A stretch of 64,000 bases of DNA from Eremophila alpestris peregrina (Eukaryota; Chordata; Aves; Passeriformes; Alaudidae): contig WMCF01000110.1 of assembly GCA_009792885.1 (NCBI GenBank), positions 1,366,408 to 1,430,407 on the forward strand, read 5' to 3'. Below are positions 1-14,100 of this stretch, in pieces. The notes under the pieces were generated by a model. The model saw nothing but the letters and a program-made list of their open reading frames with translations, did not search any database and had not been told where the DNA came from. Each line of letters starts with the position of its first letter. The stretch's first letter is position 1. The position numbers were made by a program, and so were the translations under genes.

Positions 1-3000
1 ATAACAAAACATTGTCGGTTTAAATTAGGTGAAAATAGAAGGGGGGGAGCTGCCTATGCACTGTATATTTTAAAGGAGAGTGAGTTGAAAGTAAAAATGA
101 ATTTTTCAAATCATTAATCATTGTCTAATAAGGAATGAGTTTTAAACATTAATAATGACAATATGACATGTACGTGATTACAATTAGAAATGCTGCTTTT
201 GCTTCTTGCTTATGGTGTGTTGATTCTATATAAGACATTGCATAATTCATTCTTGCTAACCCAGATAAAGTTAAGATCAAATGTATAAGGAACTGCTTGC
301 CAAAAATCAGGCATTGCTTTTTAATGAGTCTGTAATTGCTTTATAGTGCAGATGAAAAATAACATGTGATTTTAAAAAATCTTGTTCGTTATATAGAAGC
401 CAGAAGTGTTTTGGGGGGTTTTTTGCTTGGTTTATACACATTTTCTAGAATAGTTCTTTCAGTTAAGTACTAAGTATTTTGGGACTTTGCCATGAGGGCA
501 GTTTAAGAACTGAAAGTAGAATGTGATATATTTAGTTTATCTGTCCCTTAAGCCTAGAAAAGGCTTCTCCTACTAAACAGATTTCAGGGTTTCCCAGTGG
601 AAAGACTTAAAAGAACCAGATTCCTGAGGAAATAAAATAATTTTTGGCATAATAGGCTTAGAATTGACCAAATATTTGATAATATGAGTGCTACCACATT
701 TCAAGGGTATACAATTTCCAATTTGTGCTTGTTACTGGTATATATGTTTTTATTGATTTCTAAAGCACAGTTTTGTGCTTTAGCAGTTTTCTAATACACT
801 TTCACATTTTAATAGCTGTAGATGAAGAAATAAATTATGTTTGCTAACTTTACATTTGAGGAAATTAATTAACACTGATAATGGGAGCACATACCTATTA
901 GATTGTAAGTGTGGTCTGTATCCTGGACACATGAAAATCGATGGGAGAAAATGGGATCTGTTTTTATGAAGACTTGTGCTGGTCACTTTATTTGTGCTTT
1001 CAGCATTTTTAAGGTTGGAAAACAATGCTGAATGTGTTTCAAATTGTTGGTGCTAGTGAATGAGATTGATCTCTGAGAAATTGTTGTGAGCTTTATTTGA
1101 AAGAAAATTTCATAATTGGGTCTAAATAATAGCCTGTATTAAAATCTATACTACCTATGGAATTTTGTTATTTAGGCTTATTATTTTTAAGGGTTTTTAT
1201 TTACTTTGGAGCCCCATTAAAAAAAAAAAAATAGAGTGCTTAAATCTACAAATGCTTACATGAATATTTTAATTAGCATGTAAATATGATGACTGAAATA
1301 AAAGTACTGGAAAAGCTATGAAAGCATATTCCTTTAGTTGTGTAACACTAAAGAAGAATGCCACTACAGAGATCTGTGAGGTTCTCATTCATTGGGCAGG
1401 AATGATTCATAGCAATTTGTGAGAAAAATATTGATGACCTACAAATCACCTTTGATATTGTCACACAACTACCATAGTAGTTCAGAATTGTGTCATGGTA
1501 ACAATGAGGGGATTTTTAATAAGCATAGTTTTAAAAGTGCTCTATAAGCTTAACGGAACTTTAATTTTAGAATGTTTTGTTAAAAAATTGGAAACATGCT
1601 TTTGCATCACACTTTGAAGAATGAGAGATTTAAAATTTGTCTCAGCTACATTTGAAGTGTTTAAATCAGAGGTGTTTTTGAAAGAATTGGAACAGTAAAA
1701 TTTATGTATGACTCCTGCATTTATTTGAGATGGAGTATCTGATGCAATTTAGCTAAATTTTATTTCTGAATAATCCCAACCTCTTCCAGGGTGTTCCTGG
1801 TATTGGGTCAATTTAGTTGTTCACTAAGAAAAACAAAAATGTAGGTAGGCAAGAGTAAATAAAAAGAATATCCTGAAATTATTTGCTCATGGAGTATTAG
1901 GCTTCGACCTTCTAAAAATATGATCGCATATATAATTATTTTTACATGTGTAATCCTCTTGATCAGCTATACACAGTTGTAGAAATTGTGCTTGCATTTC
2001 AGCTCTACAAGACTGGCCAATTAAGGTACAGCATATTTTATATATACATGTATAACAGTTCTTTTAATCTGTAGAAGTTAGCATACACAGTGTCTAAATG
2101 CTTCTCTCAATATGTCTTAAGAGTCAGGTGCTGTATAGTATCTCCATCATCAAACTGAATTTTAATAGGAGCATCATTACTACTTCTTAGGGAAAAAAAA
2201 AAAAAAGATTGACAGGGGAAAACAATATTACCTGCCACTTGTCTTACTCCAGGTGTACCCACTGTAACATATTTTTATTCAGGAAAAAAACCCAACTAAA
2301 TCACAAATGATTTCACAAATTTCTGCTAAGTGTCACTTGCTTAAGTCACTTTTTCAGTGAGTAATCTCATTGGGAAATACTTTGTGTAAATAAACACTTC
2401 CAATATTTAGCTTACTTTGTGTATGAGAACTTAAGGCAGTTTGCAGAAAGAATTTTCAAACTGTAAATTCTGAAATATTTCTCAAATATGAAAAAAAGTT
2501 TCATAGGTTGGTTTATGGGTGTTTTCCATAAAACTAAAGTTGTTGTAGTTTCTTGTGCTGAAATAATTTGTAAATCCAGATCAAGATTGCAGTTAAGGTA
2601 TTTATTGAAGCAGGCATATTTGACAGGCTAAATTTTTCTGGAGAAGTTAAACAGTAGAGAAGATGCTTTGCATGTTTACCACAACTTTTGTATTTGTGGA
2701 TTTTTTTTATCAGGACAGAAGTAACAGCAATATATATTTTTCTATACTGTGATATTCTTGTTTATCTAATCTTGCATCTTGTATTAACTCAATCATTAAA
2801 ATACAGCTATGACTTTCATTTTCTGATGGCAGAGGAAACTTCTCAGTTTCCTGGACTGGTCCAATATGTTACTGCTCTGAATTGTTTCAAGCTTTGCTTC
2901 ATTAAGGATTTAGCATGGCCTTAATTCAGCCATCTGTTATAGGTTTGGCAGTCCAACAGATCTGAGGTATTGGTAAGAGCTTTAGAAATTTCCCACATTT

Positions 3001-6000
3001 TTAAAGGTTAGAAAAAGAGCTACCTTTATGAATAGATTTCGAATAATTCTCAGCAAGACAATGGTGCAGAAGTGGGGTAAAAAATGCTTGTCATTCTCTG
3101 AAGCTCAGGGTCTCCTGTCTGCCTTTAGCGCTGCTGAAAGGCAATTAGCATTTCAACCAGCCAATTTGGTTACATGCAATGAAGTACTTGGGTTTGTAAT
3201 TTGCTGCTTTTGGCTTGGTGCTTTTGAGAACTAGCTTTGTGTAATCCTCTCAAAGCACCTTTCTTTCCAGCATAGTTATTGTTGCTGGTCTTAAATAACT
3301 AATCAACAAAGAGGTTTCCTTGTCTTGGACTGCAGGGTGCCTTAGAAGAACGAAAAGAAATACCCAGTTAATAAGGGAATGATTATAATTATTAAATAGT
3401 GATTATTAAATTGTGACATGGGTTAAAAGGCAAAGCAGAATACATGATAAAGGTAGTATTAGAAGGCTTTGCATCCAAACAAATTTTGCTTAAGGAGTTC
3501 TCTTCTCTGAGAAATAATACTTCATTGTGTATTTTATCTAAAAACAGATTGTCCAGATTTAAGAGATTAATCCACAGTATAGATTAGAGTGAGGGCTCCA
3601 TGCTAATCATCTTTATAAATTACACAAATGTATTTTTACTTCTACAGAAAGAAGTCTTTGGGGGCCTTTGTAACACACAGATTCTTTAATTAAATCAACA
3701 TCATTTGTTGCAATCTAATAAAAAATTAAAACATTTTACTGTGGAAAAGAACCTTGTTTTATATATGCCTTAAATTCTTGTATTTAATAATACCCTTTTT
3801 TGAACTCAGGAAAATCTCACTGATTCAATTATTATAATAATTAGGCAGCACATTAAAAATTCTGTTTGGCTCATATATGTGTATTAAATTGTGAGAATCC
3901 ATTGTGGATAGCTAAAGTTCTGTCAGTGTACCTGAAACAACGCCATCTAATCTTGCCATGAGGCTTAATTTTGCTGTTCTGTACCCTGAAGTTTTGTGTT
4001 TTTTCTTGCAATAAAATTACATATGAAGCACTACTTCTATTTTTAGTTTTAAGTATGAAAAAAATAACTACTGTACTCCAGAAACCCATGTTTTCATTTT
4101 CTAACACATACTATTCGTTCAGGCCATGCAACTTCATTCACAGCAGATACTAGGTTTGTGAAACTGTGATAGTTTTGTCCTCAGCTGCCAACATATGTTC
4201 TCAACATTTGTTAAGTAAGAGTGCTGAGGACATGCAAGAAACCTCCAAAGCTGAGATACAAACGGGAATTATTGTAAGAGTTAAGATCTCTACTGTAGTA
4301 TAATAAGTGGTTGGTTTGCAGTGAAGCCTGCTGACCTTCATCAGCTGGATTTCTGGGTCCATGTGTGTTAAGAGCCTGATCCTGTGGCATGCTCAATCAT
4401 GCAGTTACTTCTACAAGTCTGAGCTGGGAGGCATCTTAGTGGTGGGGGCGGGTCTGGTTGTGGGGAGAGCCTCTTGGTTTTGATTTAGTTTGGTTTTTGA
4501 TTTGTTGGGTTATTTTAATCCCCTTGCTTTTTGGTGCAGAAAAAAAGTTTGAGAGAGGGTGTAAGTGCTTACAGTGTCTGAAGTTACAGTTACTTGTTGC
4601 AAAATACCTAGGTAAAAAGCTGGCGCTGGTTCTGGAATACATGGGAAAATAATTTTTGTCAGTGAAAGATGTGTACTGTATTCATTAAAACTACATGGGT
4701 GAAAAATGATTTCCAGTGTGGAGCTGAAAAGTATATATGTACCTTTTATTTAAATTTATACTGTAACTAGAAATGATCAAAAATAATGTCTTGCTATTCA
4801 CAGTATGTAGTTAGACCTATATATGGATAGATTCTTGTCAATTGTATGAAGTAAATTGAAAGTTATGAAGATTTAGTCAGTGCACTTTAACATTAAGCAA
4901 ACTCACATCTCTACTGGTGTATTTCTTGACATTGTTTATTAGTAGATTTCAGCCAAAGTTTATTTACATCAGACTCTTGTCCCTGTTCTAAATTTAAAGT
5001 AACCTTAATAGCTCCAAATTGTTGCATTGCAAGTACTGTGGGTAAAAATGATCCAGATTTTACAGCTAGTCAAAATTATTTCCTGGTTCTCTGTTTGACA
5101 TGAAAATTACAAGGTAACTGCAAATTTTTGAAGAAGGTTTGTGTTTTCTCTGCTTGCTGCTAGAAATATTGGATTCTTCAGTGCTTGAGGGTTTTGCCCT
5201 TTATTCCCTGCTCAGAATTAGAACAAGTGGTTACCTCAGTAAATCTCAAACATTACCAGGCATAAGAGATAATATTTGGTTCTTCAGTGATGACTATATG
5301 TTTTTGGAACATAAAAATTAATTATGCAGTTTAGATCCACTCAAATTCTTCTGAGAAAATGAAAAGAAATTGCCAGAAAACTTGCAAGGGGTACTCTGGA
5401 ATTCTTACACATTTTAGCTCTGAATAACCTCTAATAACAGGGTGAGATGATTTGGATTCCTCCATACGCCTCTGTCTTGGCCTCATCTTTACTGTGTTGC
5501 TTTCATTCCTGGCTGTGATGATAGATGTACCTTTCTGACTAGTAAATATATATATAGTGGCAGGCAAGTTGAGCATACTTTTTTCCTTAGGATGTCTATT
5601 TTGAAGGGTGCATGCCTTTTCAAGAGAGAGTAATTGAATGAGCAAGTATTATCATATGAAGATGTTCAGGTTGCATTAAATTCTCCGTTCCAAATAATAG
5701 GTATAGATAACAAGTTGGTTTTTTTTAAATATTACAACTGTTACACAGGCAGTGGTCAGGGGGAAAATTGACTGATGTCAGTGTCATTAATTTCAAATGC
5801 GGATAAATGTTTTTAGTGCCTGATGTGCAATGATACTGTTCTGTCAAGGCAGCAGTAGTGACTAGGGAAGTAGGCAACTGAGACCAAAAACTTCAGGATA
5901 GTGAAAGTTGATCAAGCTATTTTTAGCACCTAGTAGTCTGGATTTGTGCTTTGGTTAGCACTTTTCAATGTTAGTAATAAGAAGGGGAATGTCAGGTATC

Positions 6001-9000
6001 TGATACACCTTTGTAGTAAAGAGAAAGACAGGAAAGCATGTAGAAGAATGGAAAGCAAAGGCATTCAGTGACACTGAAGAATGCTCACGGAAACTCTGGG
6101 ACAGACTCTGAAACTGTTAGCATGGTCCAGGGATGCACACAAAGTTAGTATTCTTATTTTTATTCACCTTGAAGCAGGTTGAAGGCAATAAGGGGATATA
6201 GGTGGATATAATTTTGAAATAGCACCTTTGGAAAGCTCTCTTTTCCAATCTGTATTAGGGTGAGAAACTTACTTATTCCACAACTTAACAAGAAACCCAA
6301 ACCAAAGAAGGAAGAACAACCAACAGAGCAGGCTTGGGTAATGTCTGCTATCCTTATGATGGGTTTTGTTGTGTCCTGTTTTTTTCTGTGTGTGAACTGT
6401 GGGAACTTTGAGGCAAGGAAGAAACAAATCTGAAATAAAATATTTCTCCTTTAATTTGGAACCTTGAGAAAGGAGAATGATAGTAAATCAAAGTTTATAT
6501 AATCCCTGCTGTTTTCCCAGGTTGTTCTCCAATACTGTTGTAAATGTTGAGAGATTCTGAGAATGCCTAAAATAAAAATGCTGAAAATATGCAGAGTTTT
6601 AATACATTTCTGCAAAAGGTGCAGCAACAGCAATGACCTTGTGAAACTTCTTGTTCTATGCTGTTCCTGTATTACAGAGAATCACCACTTTATATAAGAA
6701 AGAGCACATGTAGCTGTCTCCTATTGTATTCAGCCAAAGATGCTGCTGGGTGCTGACATCTCTGCTGGTAATAGACTTCTCTCTGGCAACCACTGATAGC
6801 TGTACTCAATGCAAGTCATGCCTGGTTTTTAATGTTCGACTGGGCTGTGTGTTGGTAATCACAGGGAGTAGACAAGCACAGGCAGTGAGAAGTGGACTCA
6901 CTCTTTCTCCTCTGTGTCTGTGGACTTTAGAAATAAGCAGTGAGTTGTGTGATGATGGGCAAGTGGTAAATCAGGTTGTAGCTGCTGGGTGGGAATGATG
7001 CTTCTTCAGCTCCTTGTTTCTCCTGTAAACAGCAGTGACAGCTCTGAGGTAGAGAATACTTAATTCCAAGTTCCATTTACTACCTTCTTCAGGAACTCTC
7101 TTTTGCCACTTCCCATTTCTTGTCTTGCATTTTAGGCTTATTTCACTTCAGATTTTTAATCTGGACCAGCCCTTTCATTTCCCTTCCTGACCTCTCCATG
7201 TTTCATCAGGTCACAGATGCTCTCATACTTCAAAGTAAACAGCCAGGAGATCTTTTCATTCCTAAGGGTTTAATTTATTAAGCAGAGAAGCTGGGGTAAA
7301 AACTGCAGAAAGGATCATTCATTCTTTGTAAACCTTAAAGCCTTCATCTGAAATTTGTTCCAGAAACTGGGAACAGCGAGCCAATTCTGGTGATTCACCA
7401 GTTTCATAAGCCTACCTTGGCTCCAACTGGACAACAGATTGAAATGCTATTCCTTATATAAATTGTGACTGTATTGTGGAAATTACTGGGTGGAATCAGC
7501 ATATGATTTGCTCAATTCTACACTCGTATTCCGTATTTTAGTGGAAAATACAAATGTGCTTCAAAAAGTGCCATAAAATGAATATTAAAAGAAAATGTTA
7601 GTTGGGAATCATGACTCAGAATTCTGAGTTAGATTTCTTTATTTTTAAAAAACTAAATGGTTGAAGAATAGGATTTTTTAAATTTTAAAATGCTTTAACA
7701 CCATTAAAATGTCTAGATTATTATTTGAAAGGTGTGGTTTGGTTTTGATGCCAGAAATTTTTATTATAAATCACTTACAAACATCATCTAGGCCTCAGTA
7801 CATAGCATTGTTTTAAACTACCACTGATACTACAAATGATTATTTGAAATAGCTTAAGCCAGAACATGACAACAAAATAGTTACTTCATTGTACATATTC
7901 TAAAGGTGTGTGATGCTTTATTGCTTGTAGTTGTTATAACAACATTACAATTACTTTGGCTCATTAAACCAATTTAACTAGAATATCTCAATATCCTGGA
8001 TGGAGAGAAATGAACTCAGTAATATTTAGCTGAAACAGAGGGGAGTACTTGATCACCAAATGCATGGTTTACCAAAAGTAAACAGAACAAGGACTAGAGT
8101 TTCAGCTTAATTTAAAAAAGAAGTTACAAATTACAGTCACCAGTGGTTTAATGAGGTGAGGTAAGTAAGGAAGGGTCCTCTTGCAATTTCTCATCTTGCA
8201 AAAGCCTCTGCTGAACTTTATGCAATATACTCAGTAAAGAACAAATTGTGTTCCCATATAAGTTTACATAGGAATTTAGTGTACAAAGTGAGTTCATTTG
8301 TAATGGTGCGTTTTCAGCTAATTGAATAAATTTGTTCTGCATTTTCTTAGTCTTGATATATGGTATTTTTATTATATTACATCATATCAATTAAAAAAAA
8401 GCCCCTATGTTAAAGGTTTAGTTCATATAAACAGTAAAAACTACTTCTGGCAGGCTGTGCAAAGTAAATCTTTGTACAAATAACGTAACAAGGAAGGATA
8501 CACACCAGCTGAATAATTGATGGTATGATTGTGAAACTTCTCTTGTTCCGCAGGAGTAATCCTATAGTTTTAGAATGCTCTCTAGTAGAAGTAATAGAAT
8601 TCAAGTAATTCTAAACTTCGTAATCTTTCCCTCAAGGATCATGTTTTCAGTATTATTTACTAGAAGCATGTACCGTGGGAAGGTATTGGTGAAGTCTGTG
8701 ACAAGGTAACAGCTGAAGCTAAAAGGTCAACAAATTCCTCAGTTTTGTATGGATGATGCCTGCATCTGCAGACAGTGTAATTGTCTGAGAGTTTACAGAA
8801 GTTAGACAACTCTTCGCTTTCCAGCCTGAAGTTTTTTTGTTTTTTTTTCCCCAGAACAGTTCCACATAAAACTAGAAAAAAATACCTTAGAAGTGCTGAT
8901 AATTTTAAATCCCAGGAGGCTTATGTATATATATATTTTATCTTTGCTTCCCACTGTACATTTTAGCTGCCCTAGAATGGATAGATATGGAGAATCAAGC

Positions 9001-10983
9001 ATTGTTTCTGTCAATCTGTTACACACTGAATTCCCAGTAAAAGCCGTGGATATCTTGACTGTATTCCTGGTAATAAAGTTTAGAGTACTATGAAGCTATG
9101 CAGCAAAATCCTTATTGTATGACATTTTTTTCAGAAATAATCAGACCCTGTTCAAGTGGGTGGTGAAAAGAATAGCTGTTTTCATGGAGAAAATAGTTAA
9201 TCCTGATTTTTTGCAGTTACTTTTTTTTTTGTTCAGCTGTTCCCTCTGTAATGTTCAACAGATCTAGATGAATTTATTGTTACATGTAATTAAAATCAAC
9301 TAACTTTGCCAACCCACCAGTCTTTGCTTGAAAGTACTCTGAGAAGCACTGATAGTTTTCTTGACTGTACTTCCAATTTCTATGTAGTTAATAAGCCATG
9401 GCTGTGGATCTTTTTGTTCTTTAGCTTGTCTAAAAGCAGTTTATTTCAAGTCCTCACAACATAAAATTTGTCCTTTGCCCAGACAGAATTTGTTTGAAGA
9501 TGAATCAAAGACTTGAAGTCTTTCTGAAGCTGTGTTAGTTTTAGTGGTCTGAAGGCTATCTTATTTTCTGTTCAGTCCAAGATTAAAATTGTATGACTGA
9601 AAACATAAAACATTCAGAGGATGAGGTGGACCTCAGTTCTGATTCAAATTTGACACACATTTTACAAAAATGTGTTTTAATGCATTGAAGACATTTGCTG
9701 TTTTAGTGACAATTCATGACTAAATATTCATAACTGCCACATTTAAATATGAGAGCAAACTGCTTTGCAAGCATGTCTGATCTTAAATGTTATTAATATG
9801 CAAATATTAATGTAATATATTCTGCACAGTTTATGCAACTGTGATTGATCAGATTTGTCTGGTAATTATAACACTTGGAAGGATAATTTTAAGCAAAGTG
9901 ACATTTTATTTATATATTTAATTGCACAAATACTGCTTGTACCTTTTGTACAGAAGTTCTAAAAAGTAATACGGTAAAATAGTGATTACAGATTAAAAGA
10001 AGCTTGGTGAGGGAACTAAGTCAATTGAAGTTTGATATTGTAATGCATTTTGGTGTTTAGAGCACAACTTTGTTCTGTTGTTTTTTTCCAAAACTTCTAA
10101 GATTCTTATGACAGCAATCTACCCTACCCAGCATCCATGTTCTCAGTTCTGGTCAGCACTGTACAGCGTAAGCCTCTGCAGAACAATTCAACCATTTGAA
10201 ATTTGTTGTGCCAGACTCTTTTAAAAGTTTATGTTTCACAGTATCAACACCTGATGACTTCATTGGGACTGAAAATTGTATTTTGCATCACAAAACTGGA
10301 CTCTGATGTAATAGAAATGGAGAGTGTAACAGAAAACCTTGGTTTTGAGTTTGTATGTCTTCACAGAAAATACTAGATGTTGTGCAAAAACAAATGAAAA
10401 TCAAAATCTGGCTGTATAAAGATCGTAATGGCAAAGTATCACAGTTGTTCTCTGGGACAGGAGCACCTGAAAGAATCATGGGATAAAACTCAAATACATA
10501 TGCAAATATGTAAGGACAGTGAATAAAATGTGAAAAAATGATATGTGAGATGACTGCAAGTATCCAACCCATCACCCTTCCTGTAATTTTTTGTGTGTTT
10601 TTAAAGACAATCTAGAGAGCAAAGAAAGTGGAAATTGAACTGTCAACCTTGAAGGTAGTTATTGTTGATTGAAAATGAGAACAGCTGTGGTAATGTAATT
10701 GGTTTTTTTTCTTAAAAGAAGCTCCTTTTCCTCCACTTGAAGAAGTTGATAAATACTGTCTAGAAAATCACTAAGTGAAAATTATGAAAATAGAATTAGA
10801 TTCACAGGATAATTAAATTATATGACTGGGAGACCTCTGCGTGTTTTAATCTCATTTTGAAACTCAAAATATGATCATGGTATGTGAAGAATTGAGAAGG
10901 GTCAACTGGATTGGTAAGGTCAACCACAAAAGCTTTGTGTATTTTTGATTCACAATTTATTTTTTAATATCTTTTTTCTATAG
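1..10983. other. Non-coding stretch upstream of the first visible exon (probable intron 1 or 5' flank)
   Basis: I see AT-rich sequence with short A and T runs and only short, unsupported open frames on both strands. There is no CpG-rich island, no recognisable promoter and no exon. The family protein has a few residues before the methionine at 10986, and the exon carrying them should lie to the left. The neighbouring gene known to sit head-to-head in vertebrates (LYSMD3) is not seen either, so the true promoter is probably outside the window. Confidence 0.6.
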
Positions 10984-11168
10984 GGATGCCCTCTGCTTCT
11001 TCATTAGTTTATTTGCTTTTAGCAGTACTCATTCATTTCACATCTGGAGAAACAGAAGTGAAGTTCAGTGGACAAACAGAATTTGTAGTCAATGAAACAA
11101 GCACAACTGTTATACGTCTTGTAATTGAAAGGACAGGGAAGCCTGCTAACATCACAGCAATTGTGTCG
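10984..11168 (+). CDS. ADGRV1: ADGRV1 exon 1 in window: signal peptide and start of Calx-beta 1
   Basis: Residues 1-61. The first 21 residues (MPSASS, then a Leu/Val/Ile-rich core to TSG) are a typical secretory signal; the mature chain would begin near ETEVKF. The first beta strands of Calx-beta 1 follow, with QTEFVVNETSTTVIRL as the family hallmark. A good acceptor (pyrimidine tract, then tag) lies just before 10984, two bases ahead of the ATG at 10986. This agrees with a short upstream exon adding a few residues in the family. Translation could also begin at this methionine, which has a complete signal peptide of its own. The exon ends in phase 0 at tcg|gtaaga. Confidence 0.93.
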
Positions 11169-14100
11169 GTAAGAAACCATGGCAGTTGTGTTCTCAGTAA
11201 CTGTTGATAACTTTTTAAAGAGCTTTTTGGAACTCAGACACATGGAGAGTTGCAAGTGTGACTGGTAAGAGAGACAAGTTAAACCACAAAAATCCCTTTG
11301 GTTCCTCTTCTCTGAACTTACAATTTCACTGCTCTGAAAGGAAGAATAGGCTTTTTCAAAATGATTCTTTCAAGCCTTTGGCTTCTAAGAAGGATGATTC
11401 AGGTGTGGCAGCTGTGGTGGTTCAGTGGCTTCTCTCCATTTAGTCTCAGTGCCCAACTGTAAACTTAGTCTAGACCCTTTGCTGTTTTTACATGACTGGC
11501 TTTGTAATCTCTCCTCTAATTGTCTCACTTATAGTAGAATCAGGGGAATTTTATTCTGTTGACTGAGGCCAAAGGAATCTTCTTTCCTTAGAAGACCTTA
11601 TCTTGCCAGTTTTGGTGATCAAATTGTTAATCTAGGTTGAATGTCTAGGCTTCTTCCATTGCTTAGAATGGAAGGCAGAGGGCAGTTACATCCTAAGGTA
11701 AGTTTAATTCATGTGGAGTGTTATGGGATGTACAGATCTGTGCTTCCTGTACAGGCATAGCTTTTTCAGTAAAAAAACTTTTCATATGGTACATTATGCA
11801 GAAGATATCCAATTGCAGGGAAGGAAGTTATAAATGGTTCTGAAGAAAATGTTCTGTTTCTTTTATTGTTTTTTTTTTCACCTGTTTACTCAGCATGAAT
11901 AAAATGGGTTATTATCCATGTGCCTTCTGTCCAGAAATTACCTGTACGGTATGACAGCAGGGGAAATTGTGGGAAGAATTATGTGCAGCAAAGAGGGTAT
12001 GAAGTCTGTTTGAATGAGTCTAGAATAATGATATACAGCGTATTGAAGGAAGAAGGAAGTGGCATTTGGTTGTGTGTTTATTGCAGATTGATGGAGAAAA
12101 TACAGGAGACTTTTTTGACACATACGCAGCTGCATTTATACCCGATACAGAAACAAACCGAACAGTGTACATCTCTGTCTGTGATGATGATCTTCCAGAG
12201 GCTGATGAGACATTCACATTTCACTTGACACTACTGGTTAGTCTCAATTTTTCAATGTATCTATTCCACAGAAAACAGTGGTTAATCTAATACAGATGAA
12301 TGGTATTTCATAGATTTCAGTGTAGTCTTACTGCTTGTGAACAGTCAAAGGTGAGAACTAAAATCTGGAGTCCAAGCAGAATAATGCTTTTTGCCCTTCA
12401 GAACGTTTGCATTTCTATGGATGTCTTTTTGTTCTGTTGCTGTGCCTGACACTGGAGCAGGCATTGCATTCATCTGTGGACATTAGAAGGTGTACTAGAG
12501 CCCATAAGAGTTAGATTGTGAAGATTCAGCCTTTCCTGTTTTCCTGCCTAGAATGTGCATGGAGGAGAGGGTGGAAAGAGCAGAAAAAGAGGATGACTTC
12601 CAGTCCTCCAGAAACAGAGGTTAAATGTGACTGATCAAAACCCAAATAATTTTGTAAATATTTACCAATAAATTTCTTCATATTGTTCTATCTCACAGGA
12701 GTTATGCTACAAGAGGAAGGTTCACATTAATATAATTTTAGCTAACAGTTCCTAACTAAGTAAGGTGTCCATTCAGAAAAATAAATGTTCTATTTCATTG
12801 CCAATAATGCATGTCTATGGGGATGTTTGCAGTGAATATAAAAATGCGTATCTTCCTTTTTCTTAGATTTTTAAATGTAGCTCATTTTTTCAATGCTATA
12901 AAGACTTGGTTCCTATAGCTGCAATCCCAGCATATCCTTTAGCTGGTACCCCACTATAATAGCTTCAAAGTATCAGTTTTATACATTAGGGAAAAAAGAA
13001 CAATTGGAATTACTGGCAGTGTTAGATGCTTCATGTATGGTTTTCTATTGATGTGCTGTTAATAATTGTTGAACATTTGCAAAGTGTATTTCAAGCACTT
13101 TATTCTTGACTGTTTACAGTGTATTTCCACAGCAATTAGGAAATATTGTAGTGCATTCTATTGCTTTAAACAATTCTCATTGTGATTAATTATAAGAAGG
13201 CATACATTTTTTGTAAGCTAATACTAACTCTTAAGAGACAGTAAAATCAAATTGCCATTTTTTTCCCGTCACCATACTTAATATTTTATTTTGGTTTTAA
13301 TTTTAGAAACCATCTCCAAGGATAAAGCTTGGATCACCCAAATCTGTCACTGTAACAATCTTATCAAATGACAATGCCTTTGGAATAATTTCTTTTAACA
13401 TGGTATGACTTTTTATATGTTATATTTTAGAACATTTTAGAAAACGTAAATGTGAAATTGTCAAAGGTGCTGGTTATTTATTCACCCAAATCCCTTGAAA
13501 AGATATTCTGAGTTACATCTCTGAAAACATCTCTAGAGATAATTCATACGTATGTAATTCATACATATATACAGCTTTAATATTTCTATATGCTTTTAGG
13601 TGTTGAGATGTGTCCTGAGGTCCTCAAATTTAGGTGGATATCTATGTTGCTCATCTAAATATAAAACTTAAAAATTGTTCAGGCCCACTGCCCTTCAATA
13701 TACTATGGAAGAAATGAGTAGTAATACCACAGGAAAGTTAAAGAGGTGGCTTAGAAATTTTAAGAATATATACCTTTTTCTCATCTTAAGTGAGCAATTT
13801 TATATTTAACTCTCAAGCTGTAAAAGCAGCATCATTATATATGCATAATAAGAGTACCTTCTGGGGATAAGAGTGGTAAGACTGTCATGGTAAGGACTGT
13901 CGTGGTATGGAGAATATTTGCAATAATACAAAGTTTGTGTTAGCAGGAAAAGAAACAATGCTTTATTGCTGTCATTGTGTCAATGTGCTTTTTAGAAGAC
14001 TTCCCTGAAAAAAATCCAGTATGAAAAATTTTTCACAGTATTTAATCATGGTGCCCCCTGAAGTGCTGTAAGTCTTTGAAATCTCTCAGCTGCAATAGTT

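Noticed and set aside
4440..4455. GC-box-like gggggcggg as a possible promoter
   Set aside because: An isolated match without a CpG island, TATA box or adjacent exon.
5331..5645. 104-codon minus-strand open frame in the upstream region
   Set aside because: No recognisable domain, no exon signals and no neighbouring gene structure.
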